From assembly GCF_036323735.1 (NCBI RefSeq), contig NC_086034.1:13780001-13844000 (forward strand): a DNA stretch of 64,000 bases, given 5' to 3'. The number at the start of each line of letters is the position of its first letter. Positions within the stretch are counted from its first letter, which is position 1. The position numbers and the translations under genes are program-made. Shown piece by piece: positions 10,949 through 21,741 of the stretch. The notes beneath the pieces are model-generated. The model was not told the DNA's origin and ran no database searches. It saw only the letters and a list, made by a program, of their open reading frames with translations. This stretch comes from Rattus norvegicus (lineage: Eukaryota > Chordata > Mammalia > Rodentia > Muridae).

Positions 10949-13529
10949 CTAGACTCTTTTAACAACTTTGTATTATGGATACATCCATTACCTTTAGAAG
11001 TAAGAAGTATTCACCTCTATTATTAGAGGAGAATTGTCTTACCCTATAGCTTATAGTATTTTCATAACTTGAAATATTAATAATAGAAGACCTGTCACCG
11101 CAGACTGCTAAGCTATTACTGTCTAAATACAGCATGGTTCTGAGGCTGCCATGAGGAGATGCTCTGCCCGGTAAGAATGGTCTTGCCTAACATCTTCAGT
11201 GTCCATCGTGAGCTCCAGGAATGCTGAGTGCTGGGACTTAGGAAACATTTTGGAGTGCGACCTGAGCTGGGTCAGCAGAGTTGTACATGCAAACTGTACC
11301 ATGTTTCTTCCAGGTACAACTACTTATTTTCTTCCCTAAAGATGGCCTAATTCTCTCTGACTTTTATCTATGAAAACTGTTGAGTTTCCTGGGAAGTATA
11401 CACAACGAAGAATTGAGGCAATTTGGGCGATGTGGTTAAAAGAGGAAAGTGAAGTTTCTATTAGTTCTTTAAGCTGAATAAAAGGTATTTACACCTGTCA
11501 TACAAGTGATTCCAGTTGTTTCTCTAATAAAGATTCTACACCAGAGAGCATTTAGTGCAGAAACAGTTTCACAGGCCATTTAGATGAAATCCACATTTTT
11601 ATCATTGAGAAATGCTGAATAAATGCTTTCTATTTAATGCTTCTTAGAAAGCCCCAGATGCATGGGAAATATGGCTTAAAGTATCTTTGCAATGTGCTTC
11701 CTTCAGGCTTCATTTATCCCACTGGACTGAAGGCATTGTGACACTGCTGAAACAAATGGCAATTAGGAAGGGAGGCAGATGATTTGATTTTGTTATTAAG
11801 TCTGATGTAATTAGACACATAATTTTATTTCCCTCTAATATGGCTATTAAGTAAGAAGTCATTAACAAAACTCTGGATGCTAGCATAGGATGGAGAAAAG
11901 TTCTGTAAAATAGTACATATCCCCTTTACAGTTTCAATACTGTGTACCCTTTCCCAGTTCAGAGAATCACATCTACAGTGATAATATCCTGAAAGCTTAG
12001 ATCATGGGTCATCATTTTGTACTTCTCAATATGACATTTTACCATTTACCTAAGATGGATATAGCAAGACACTAAACCAAAGAGGAAGAGAAGTTTATAT
12101 TTGGAGAAGAAAACATGCAGTGATGTCAAAAGATTCGACTGTTACTGGTTAATTTTTAAGAGCACAGCAGTAGCTCAAACCACACACCCATCTTTGTAGT
12201 ATGATGCATTTATGAATTCATATGGAAAACATGTAAAAATATACTTTTGTTTAACCCAGCAGAATGCTATATTTCACATATTACCATAGCAATTAGTGTT
12301 GTACTTATGTGCTATATATTATCATATTATGTTTCCTTGCAGAGCTACAAAACCTCCTGTGCACATTTCCTCGTGCTGTACTCATTTTTGTTCATCACAA
12401 TGGAACATTGCCTTTCATTGTAGCAGGGCCTAGCACCAGGCTTTTGCTTCTTATTAATTCTTCCATCATGAATATAGTCATATGAATCTAGGTCATCCTT
12501 ATTGTCACTAAACAAATAAATATCTGCTGTCTTTCTAAGTTGGTGATTTCTTCAGTCAAAGAAAGAAAACATAAGCTTTTGAGCAATAATCACTTAAGAA
12601 ATTTGTTAAGACTATGGCTTCTTAGAAGCAGAGACAATAAGGTGCTTCTGTTCTTTATTTAGCAGGAACTTACCTTATAAATATGCATGATTGAAAAGTA
12701 TAAACTATGTTATGTTTATGCCTGAGAAGCACAATAATAGAAACAGCATCATCAGAAAAATACATTTTTCCTTAATCTTTAAAACTTGCCAGCATGTCCT
12801 TTATCTTTGCTGTTGTTTCTTTTATGATGTTTCTTTCTCCCAATGATGACCATTTGAGATCTTTCTAAACTATGCATAATGATGTCATCTATGGTAAACC
12901 ATAAAGATGTTTCTGGCAGCTTCTGTATTTGACAGAACAGCTCTGGAGTCTAGCGAAAGACTTGTTCATTTAGCACTAGGCTTTTATCTATTACTAGGTG
13001 ACCTGCCTGAGACATAATACCTTTGTGTGGCAGAAGTTCACTACTTTTTTTATCTAGTACTGACTGATAGTTGAACCTCAGCTCAGTACTGTCATCTGTG
13101 ATGGGACAGAGTAAACCTAATTGCCAGAGGTTTTTCAGAGAATCATTTGCAACCAGACATCATCTTTAAATGGACTTCATTTTTAAAGCAGGCAGTTGTA
13201 GATTGAAAGAAAAATTGAGCAGAATGCAGAGTTCCCATATATTTCAACATTTATTTTCTACCATTGGATGTCCTTTTTTCAAAAACCATTGGTGACTGGG
13301 GAACATTTTTGACAACTGATGAACCATTAGTGAGACATTATTATTAACAAAACTAGATGTTTTACATTTATGATTATTTTTTCTGCTGTAAAATTTTATT
13401 GGTCTTGACAAATACATAATGCCATGTACCTACAGATAATAATTTCTCCATCGCAGATTTCCCCTTTAAAGCTGTTAATTCATACTTTGTTCCACCTCTA
13501 TTGACCTCTTTTGACAACCACTGACTACT
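10947..13529. other. Unassigned low-repeat sequence
   Basis: I recognise no interspersed repeat here, which is unusual for this window. The part at about 11400-11900 has several homeodomain-like ATTA/TAAT cores (for example tgtaattagacac near 11806), so ancient conserved non-coding sequence is possible. No coding signal seen. Confidence 0.4.
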
Positions 13530-14260
13530 CTTTTTATATTATTTGACAGTTTCCTACATCTATACAATGAATTTTACTTGTTCACACCCCTCACTGCTCT
13601 GTCTTATTCCTTGTTCCTTTACCTATAACCCTTCTCTCAACAAGCCTCCTTGCTACTTAACGTGTCTTCCTTTTGCATGTGACCTACTGAGTTTAATTAG
13701 GGTTTCTTGCATCCTGCATGAAATTGTTTCCTGACTGTGGGCAGTGTATAAATGGCTACACCACTGAAGAAAGTGACTCTACCCATACTCCTCCCACCCT
13801 TAGCAGCCATTAATTTCCAATAGTACTTCAGGGAAGAGTGGGACCTCATAAAAATCTTCCCCCATCTGTAATGAAATGCAAATGGACCTAATCTTACTCA
13901 GGTCTTCTTCAAGTAACTTCAGCTATGGTAAGTTTATAAATGCAATGACCAAGTCATGTCCAGAAGGTAACTTTTGGCAGAATGCTTCCCTATCCTCTGG
14001 CTTTTCATTCTTTCAGGTCCAACTTCCATGTTGCTCCTTGTACCTTAGATAAGATGATGTTAATATCCCATTTAGAAATAAAAACTCCTATCACTTATTC
14101 TCAGTATTTTGACCAGTGGTGGGTCTCTGCATAAACTGCTGCGCACAGCAATAAGATGTTTCTCTGATGATGTCAGAACACAGTACTAATCCGTGAACAT
14201 AAATATAAATATATTAAAATGAAGTTTGGGAACAGGTCTACTTAACAGAACAATGGAAGG
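13530..14260 (-). mobile_element. Old rodent L1 3' UTR (antisense)
   Basis: The plus strand contains phrases from the reverse complement of a common rodent L1 3' UTR: 'gagtttaattagggtttctt', 'aatgcaatgaccaagtcatg', 'acttattctcagtattttga' and 'gggtctctgcataaactgct', in the expected order. Related to the antisense L1 tail at 4.4-5.5 kb. The right boundary is uncertain; similarity may extend to about 14470. Confidence 0.6.
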
Positions 14261-14474
14261 ATGTACCCATTGTAAGATTTCATGTCGATACAAAGGTACT
14301 GTACACAAAGGCTAGAAATTTGCTCAAAGATATAAGATGACAGGAAATGTGGGACTGGAGACATGCTTACCTCTGCTTGTTGCTTTCCATGGATACAGAA
14401 TCTTTCTATTCTCAATGTAAATGAGATCATGCTTATAACCTTGTCTGTCTCATTTGTTTCACTCCTCAAGACAT

Positions 14475-16239
14475 TGAATTATTATTTCATCACCAATGTG
14501 TCTGAAATAATATTAGCTTTTGAGCAATATTAGAAGTTGCTATAAAAGAAACAGTATATAAATGTGGTTTGCCAAACCTGTGCGAATATCCTTTCCTTGG
14601 GGCATTTAGTAAGTAACATTTGAGGGAAAAATGGACTCTAATTTGACTTTGAACACAAATATATGTATATTATTCTCAGAGCACTAGCTATATTGCCTTT
14701 TGATATTCAGTTTTTTCTATTGAGCAGATTTTCAGGGTGGGACATTCTCCCTAAACTTATATTGCAGCTCTCTCCCACTTTCAAAGATCTAAGGAGACAA
14801 GTGCAAAACCAGCTTCTTGGCATTTGCTTGGGGACAGAAATCTTGATAACTGTTTCAAATAGTTTCTTCATTTCATTCACTTCAAAGAACTCACGTGTTT
14901 TGGTGTGGTGTGTATAGAATACAGTAGCAGCTGATTGAACTGTGGATTTGCAATGCCAATTTTATGAAGCCTTTCAAACTCATGCTGGCTTACCAGAGTT
15001 ACCACCAACAGAGTGACCCCAGTATACTCATGGATGAGATGTACCCTGGATATTAAACAGAGCAACTTGGTTGTGAAATCCCTTATTTACGGCCACATTC
15101 AGAAAGCTATGAACCTTTCTCACTTGCTATCATATTTTAATTCCCTGCCACACTTCTGAGCACACATATAAATCAGTGTGCATCTTTACTAGATAAATTT
15201 CATCCAGATCCACAGCAAACTCCTGCATCCTGCTTTATAGGATCTGTGTGACCTGACTGCAAAGCAGAGTTTTGATTAATCAGAACTATGTTTTTAATAA
15301 AGAAACAGCAGGTGGGCAAACCCCAAAATTAAAACTCCCAACAGTCTTGGAGTAATAAAGTCGTAAATATAAAAATGCTCAAAATATCTCATTTGCATCT
15401 TTGAATAATATCCCCATTTAACAAGAACAAAGCATTGGTCTGACCAGCAGAGGGCAGGTTCCTGGGGATGTTGTTATTTCCTGGTACAGTCTTATAGAAT
15501 GATTTTCAATCTTCTCTGAGTAATGTACCAGGGCCTGTGTGGTAATTAATTGCCATCTGCAGTATGTTTTCACCCGTGATTTTTATAGCCAATTGTTCAA
15601 GTCTGCAGTATTGGATTGGCTGCATTTTGGCATAGCCTAGAGAACAAAAATGTGCCTTTGATTTCCTAATCATATTTAGACAAATGGACTTTTTCCCACC
15701 TGAAACCTTGTCAGTTCAATTTCCTTTTATCAGTTACAACTCTACGGCCTTTTGAACAAGATAGATCCAAGTTTTAAAAATGGACAGTTTAAAAATGGAT
15801 GAGTACTAGTTGCATGACCCTATGTCAACTTTCAAAATCACCCTGTTTACCTCACCTGGGCTTTCTTATAGAAAAATGCAAATAACAACATCCAACACCC
15901 TCTCCTGAACTTTTGCCAATGTTTAAAGATCTTAGAACTCATAGAATATGCAGTTGAAAATTTCCTGCCCAGACCCATGAGTGCCAAAGTACTCAGAACA
16001 TGGAATCCTGATATGGTTACTTCAGGAATCTATGAATAAAAGTGGTTGGGTGCTAAACTCACTGTCTCTGTGCAAGAAACTGCAGTGAGTTCCATCTGTC
16101 ATTCTGTCCTTATTTTACATATGGCACAAGAATGATAGAAAGTGTGTGTTCTAGGTCGTGGTGTGCTTTGTGGTATGCTCTTCTGTTTATGCTTCAACTA
16201 CTAGGCTAGGCTGGGAAAAGATTAGAGTTCTTTTTTTTA
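14475..16239. other. Unassigned low-repeat sequence with candidate regulatory element
   Basis: No interspersed repeat or gene recognised. The central part (15240-15720) is described separately as a possible regulatory element. Confidence 0.4.
15240..15720. promoter_or_regulatory. Candidate conserved enhancer or insulator-like element
   Basis: Several good motif matches cluster in repeat-free sequence. A perfect octamer ATTTGCAT lies at 15391-15398. A SOX-type ACAAAG core lies at about 15427-15432. A CTCF-like ccagcagagggcag lies at 15444-15457. A TAATTAAT homeodomain pair lies at 15543-15550, followed by a CATCTG E-box at 15553-15558. This density and the absence of repeats resemble conserved developmental enhancers. 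That is inference: short motifs occur by chance, and no conservation data are available here. Confidence 0.35.
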
Positions 16240-16325
16240 CCATGATGAAATTGAGCCTCAAGAGGTAATGTAGTTTGCCCAGGATAACCTGGTGAATAAA
16301 TTGTGGATGGCTGTATTTGGCCCAT
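16240..16325 (+). mobile_element. MIR SINE fragment
   Basis: 'gatgaaattgagcctcaaga', 'ggtaatgtagtttgcccagg' and 'ataacctggtgaataaat' follow the MIR core (gatgaggaaactgaggctca, gttaagtaacttgccca, aggtcacacagctagtaa) in order. Confidence 0.65.
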
Positions 16326-16873
16326 ATTTCACTCCAATACCCAAAAGGTGACACATCTAATACATTCTTTGGTTCCTTTAAGGTGGAGTACTACTTCCTT
16401 TTCTCAGTCTTATCCTTCAAGTTTATGGCTAAGAAAATTAGACACATATCCAATGACCTCTATATTCTTTACTTCTGACATTCCAGAGGCCTTAGTCTGA
16501 TCGTAAATAGAAAGGATAGGACTAATGCAGAGAAGAACTCCCACTATGCTTATAGTCTTTGCATCATTCTTAAATAATTAGAAACCAAAGCTTAGTGAAC
16601 CAAAGAAGCTTTTGAAAGGGGAATAAGAAGCATTATAAAGCATCTATGAATTTTGGATAAACTGATCAGTGTCAAAAGCTAGCTTGACATCCAGGCCACT
16701 GATGCAGCCAGAAAGTTATGGCATGGATGATTGGGATTGGTGCTGATAGTGGCAGGAAATTAACAGGACACTAGTAGTACTGATGGAAGCCAAACTTAAT
16801 TATGTGGGCTCTGGCAAGAAACTGTGAACTCCTAACTCTTAAAAGGCCTGCTAGAAAGAAAAAGACAGAACTC

Positions 16874-16918
16874 ATACACATACACACACACACACACCCA
16901 TACACACACACACACACC

Positions 16919-16967
<49 letters not shown>

Positions 16968-16968
16968 T
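16874..16968 (+). repeat. Interrupted (CA)n with 20-22-bp higher-order period
   Basis: CA tracts are interrupted by ccat and caaa. The block formed by catacacacaca plus a CA run ending in ccc occurs repeatedly, so there is a longer period superimposed on the dinucleotide. Confidence 0.95.
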
Positions 16969-17051
16969 GAATGGGCTCTACAACCTGTTTCATCAATTTG
17001 ACAAGTGCACATGCATACTTATATACATATACATATACTACCTACAAACAT

Positions 17052-17056
<5 letters not shown>

Positions 17057-17106
<50 letters not shown>
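17057..17106 (+). repeat. (AT)n microsatellite
   Basis: About 25 uninterrupted AT units. Self-complementary, so it can form a cruciform or hairpin. Confidence 0.97.
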
Positions 17107-17108
<2 letters not shown>

Positions 17109-19149
17109 TAGATGGAGCAGAGCCCCAATTGCCACACATTGTTTTTTCTCTCAGCCTTTCTATACCTTCTTAGACAAAAGTTTTTTGTTTTCATTTTGTT
17201 TTTCTATTTTGTTTTGTTTTTATATAGAATTACTTCACAGATAAAATGTTACACCAAGGGCAATTATGGAAGGATGTTAATAGTAAGTTCAAAGCAACAT
17301 TTCATTCTATAAGCTTATTATAAGTTCAAAGCAACAATTTCACATGGCCTTGCTTTATCTTGGTGAATACCTGTAACCTTGGATCTGACATAGAATGAAT
17401 GTTTTGCCTTGGTCACAAATTTGTCCCAAGCTTTTCTTCTTAGTGCAATTTATGAAACCTCATTGTACTCCTTATTATGCATCCTTTACTTACTAATCTA
17501 TGAGGAGGGGGGATATCCTATTCTTGAATTGAACCTTCTTATATCCTTCTGAAAAAACAACTAAAAGCATCTCCTTAAACTTTGTTCTTAAGTCACTTGA
17601 AACAAGTCAGGAATTCTCTAAAATCATTATACATCGAAATAGCAGTATCATATGAAAGTATATCTTCACATTGATCTGCAAAAATATCAGCTCACTATGG
17701 TGGGCTGATACCCAGGAATCATTAGGCTATGCAATAGTGGCAGGAAAGGCATATCAGCAGCGAGAAGCAACCCCAGGATGAAGTCGCTAAGGTCCTTGCC
17801 TCACAGAGTACATTCATCACAGCCATGCAAAATGGTGGGCCATCTCCAGAAACTCACCTGATTGCCAGTCTTGTCCATGGCTTGTGCCAGATCAGGAGAC
17901 TAAAAATAAGCAAGTTGTTTTATTCTCCTCTTTCCCAAAATTCATTAAATCTTAATTATGTCATTCTAAGTGACACTTAGAATGTCACTGATAGTGATAC
18001 CATAGTATAGTTTGCCAATTCATTTCAAGCCAGCCAACTGTAAGAAAACAGATGACATCTAATCATCATGCAAGGCAAATTACTTCAAGCACCTGTAGTA
18101 GTGATAACATTAAATAAAATAATAATGGGGGTTGTTATATTCATTCTGTATAATGGAACTGTACTCAGTGGTTTAAAGGTCCAACTTCACAGATGTTTTG
18201 ACCTCCTAGGGTCATTACGGAGCTCAGTGACTTATAAGGACTTCATCCTCATTACTTTTGTAACAAAATTTTCCCCGGTTACCCATGAAGAATTTCCTAA
18301 TTATGATAGTATATATAGTATCTACAATATCTATGAATATCTGTATTTAGAATATATTTATTTAGAATATATTGCTCCTATAAAAATATATTTCCTATGT
18401 TTTAGTCTACTGCTTCTTTCTAGCACATTTGTCCACATAGTGATGGTATTTTCATTGTGCTTGAAAAAGAGTTATAATTTTTCCAAAATGAACAGGCACT
18501 GCAAAAACAATATACCTTTATAATTTCACAGAATTTCATAGCCCTTTGTACTGGTGGTATGCCAGGGGACATTCAAATTAAAAAAAAATTGAATGGACCC
18601 TGCACATTCCTTGCCCAATATTTTAGCCTAGTTTCCTTGCTTTTTATTTTACCCCTTCCCCACCCCATGGTGTACATTGCATATCCCAGAATTTCTTTTT
18701 CCATAATAATTTCATGAATGGTCTTATTCTAATAGACAAGAACACATTCAGTTCTTTGTCTCAGTGCCTTCCTCTTTTGTAATCAATTGGTAGATGTATA
18801 CATGAATGTGTTTCACTGTGCCTAGGACAGAACAAATGAGTCTATGATTGTCTACTTACCATCATATTGCCAAACTTGGAAATTACTTTGCAGAAAGTAA
18901 AAATGAGCTAATTAATATTATGAAAAGTTTACTCTTTTAACCTTAATTTACCCCTTTACTGATTTCTTCTCAAATTATTCCTTCTCAAAATGGCACAACC
19001 TAACAATAACTATTTATTAGAACTAAAGCGTAAAACAAAAATATAATAACACAAGCAGCTATTAGAGGAAAAAATAAGCACAACCTCACAGTGATCAAGA
19101 ATAGACCGAAACTAAGTGGTCTACCTTATGTTTAATCAGAACATTGTGC

Positions 19150-19245
19150 TGAAGCTAAGAAGCTAGGTCTCAAGCTGGCCCCAACTTTACGATTATCTTC
19201 TGCCTTAATATCTTAGATGCTGGAACTAGAGATGAAAGATATTAC
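19150..19245 (-). mobile_element. Possible old B1 fragment (antisense)
   Basis: The plus strand 'aggtctcaagctggccccaa', then 'cttctgccttaatatctta' and 'gatgctggaactagagatg', resembles the reverse complement of a B1/7SL-derived SINE. It is heavily diverged and lacks clear ends. Confidence 0.4.
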
Positions 19246-19975
19246 AACCCAATTTCATCTTTAATAGATACTATCCTAATCTACATGTTAACAATGATCT
19301 GATTTATCTATCCTGTTAGTTTATCTGAAGCTAGTATTCTAAAATTTATTGATCAAGAAATTATATAACATTTATTAAGGTAAAGGTCTAGCAATCATTC
19401 AAAAGTGAGAAACATATTGGGGGATGAAATTGAGAAACTGCTGAGCCTAACATTTAATTGGAAGGGACATATGATATAAGTCATAAAATCATAATTACAA
19501 GGGTGAGATGAAAAGTGACTAAATTACCCAGTCATAGAGGAAGTGAGTGAGTAGGGTTCTTAGCACTCAAGGCTTTGAAAGTTGAAAGAATTATATATTA
19601 CAGTCAAAGGTAATAAAATAGCAAAGTTAAAGCTGATATCTATTTTAGAGATTTGACAAGAATTTGTAATAGTAGTATAATCACTCATTAAGTAAAAAAA
19701 GATCATTTGGGAGGTTTCAATTAACTTTTCATCAGATTCTCTGGAGTACAGCAGTATTTATCTTCTAATTAAAGATTCTCAGCATAAATTCAACATATAT
19801 TTGGGTACAGTGCACAATTTATTTATTATCTTTCTGTATTGATATCTACTACTTTTTTATTTTATTGAAATAATGAATCTACCCATGGAAGTGAGACTGA
19901 ATAACTGTAGGTTTGATAACTATAGAATTATGTGATTTTTTTTCTGTATCTTGATGTTACCTCCTAATTCCGCTC

Positions 19976-20010
19976 CTTGTCCATTCAGAATGGACAAGAG
20001 TCCAGGACTC
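19976..20010. repeat. Two adjoining perfect short palindromes
   Basis: Left: 11-bp arms (cttgtccattc / gaatggacaag) around a single A, 19976-19998. Right: 6-bp arms (gagtcc / ggactc) around a single A, 19998-20010. They share one base. Confidence 0.9.
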
Positions 20011-20579
20011 TGGTTTTCTACCATCTGTCCATTGGTACACATCGAACTTGTTCCTACCTGAACTCTATTCTTACCACTCATTCACATGCTTTTGAACACA
20101 TATTCACCAAATACCCACTAGAGACATGCTATGTGTTTGAGAAATGACACAGAAAGGGAAGTTGTACATGATTCTACCTCCAGCATCTAACCAAAGTAAA
20201 AACTAAGAAGAGATTACAGCATATCGTCAAGAGTGGTATGTAAATGAATGAGCAAGGAATACAGAGAAACTAAAGGCAGAAAGTGTCACAGGGAAAGTGG
20301 CATTTGAGTTAAATTGTAAACACAGGGGAACCCCTGGAAAGTGGGAGGTAAACATTCACAAGGTAGTGGGGTCTGTTAAGATGTAGTATGGTTAGGGGAA
20401 TGGAATATATTTATGGTAGATGAGTGTGGGGAAAGTCAATAAAACCTTACACAAAATGAAAATGTTTGAAAATGGGCAGGAATATACCATGCTGAGACCA
20501 CTATAGAAAGGGCACTGAACTGTACTTTGAGAAGGAAAGATTATGATAAATAACACTCAGTGATAGAAAGCAACAGAAT

Positions 20580-20628
<49 letters not shown>

Positions 20629-20652
20629 CAGCTATGACGGCGACGGTGGTGT

Positions 20653-20704
<52 letters not shown>
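20580..20704 (+). repeat. Compound (TGA)n and (GT)n microsatellite
   Basis: About 16 TGA units (20580-20628) are followed by a short CpG-bearing bridge (gctatgacggcgacggtgg), then about 28 GT units with one tat interruption (20648-20704). Confidence 0.97.
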
Positions 20705-20706
<2 letters not shown>

Positions 20707-20729
20707 ATGCTGCAGGTGGCTTTTTCATT

Positions 20730-20953
20730 CAGTGTTTTTCAACCTGTTGGGTGTGACATCTTTGAATGCTTGGACCACCCTTTCACAGGGGTCACTATGG
20801 CCATCAGAAAACAGACATATTTACATTAGGAGTCATAACAGTAGCAAAACGACAGTCCCGAAGTAGCAACAAATTAATTTTTTTCTTGGGGGTCACCACA
20901 ACAGGAAAAACTGAAGTAAAGGGTCACAGCACCAGGAAGATTGAGAATGACTG
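20730..20953. mobile_element. hAT-type non-autonomous DNA transposon (MITE)
   Basis: The ends form imperfect inverted repeats: cagtgtttttcaacctg at the left and, reading the right end inward, cagtcattctcaatcttcct. This matches the CAGTGGTTCTCAACC-type terminus of hAT-Charlie elements. The interior has the familiar 'ttaggagtcataacagtagc', 'agtagcaacaaattaattt' and 'gggggtcaccacaacagga' order seen in a common rodent element (URR1 by recall, tentative). At about 224 bp it has no transposase. I found no convincing 8-bp target duplication. Confidence 0.7.
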
Positions 20954-21097
20954 CCTTAGAATGAGATATACTATGGGTTAATTGATTCACCGTCTTGGAA
21001 ATGAAGACTAACATGTAGGCTATAACATGAGATAGAATCTTACCATTAGAGTAAAAGAGATGCTAGACCAGGAAAGGGTCGTTGAATGAGAAGTAAA
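20954..21097. other. Unassigned spacer
   Basis: Nothing recognised. Confidence 0.4.
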
Positions 21098-21144
21098 GTG
21101 AATAAATAAAAATAAAAATTAAGTTTTAAAACTGTCTTGTTCAT
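21098..21144 (+). repeat. Left copy of an imperfect 47-bp direct repeat
   Basis: Closely resembles 21694-21741: both share gtgaataa, an A-rich run, then ttttaaaa, tgtctt and ttcat. The copies flank an L1 3' UTR and may be an aged target-site duplication, although part of the likeness could be the L1 tail itself. Confidence 0.6.
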
Positions 21145-21364
21145 GTGGGTGGTAAATGGTAGAAAGAACATATAGAATGGTTAGAGTGAGGTTGCTTCAC
21201 TGAGAATATCGAATATACTGCAAAGTCCTTCACTTACCAATGGGATGATGTGAGTACAGTATCAAATAATCACTCAACAAACAACCATTTACCACACATA
21301 AAATCTTCAGGGAGCATTTATACTACCATATGACAAAATTATGACAATTTAATTTAAATATATC

Positions 21365-21741
21365 TCAGAGTCAACCAGAGAACATATATGGGCTGGTCCT
21401 AGGCTTCTCTTCACCTTTGTAGCTGATGTGCCTCTTGGTCTTCATGTGATTCTTGAAAAACTGGGATGAGGGCTATCTCAAGAGCTGTTGCCTATACATG
21501 AGATATGGTCTTCCAGCTGGACTGTCTTGTCTGGTTTCAGTGGGAGAGGAAGCACCTAGCTTCACAGAGACTTGAAATGCCAAGATCAGAAAATGCTCAT
21601 CGGGGCCCTCACCAGATCAGAGGAGAAGGGGTGGGGGATTGGGAAAGATTGCGGGAGGTCTGATAAGAAAGGGGGCAGTGAACAAGATAAAAGGTGAATA
21701 AGTAAAAAAATTAAAATTAAATTTTAAAATGTCTTATTCAT
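21365..21741 (+). mobile_element. Lx-type L1 3' UTR fragment
   Basis: The order 'atgggctggtcctaggcttc', 'gtagctgatgtgcctcttgg', 'ggtttcagtgggagagga', 'ccctcaccagatcagaggag' and a G-rich block, then 'gtgaataagtaaaaaaatta', follows the 3' UTR and tail of Lx-type rodent L1s. It is 5' truncated and has no coding part. It ends in an A-rich tail overlapping the right copy of a direct repeat (21694-21741). Confidence 0.65.

Larger units (their letters stand above)
17107..20579. other. Unassigned sequence
   Basis: No gene called. A 16-bp direct repeat (taagttcaaagcaaca) sits at 17284-17299 and 17321-17336. A 151-codon open frame on the plus strand (18068-18523) starts with ATG and has two hydrophobic stretches, but I recognise no family and composition alone could produce it. 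A palindrome pair lies at 19976-20010. Confidence 0.45.

Noticed and set aside
16874..17106. CRISPR-like or satellite array
   Set aside because: The periodicity is that of simple dinucleotide repeats with interruptions; there are no unique spacers.
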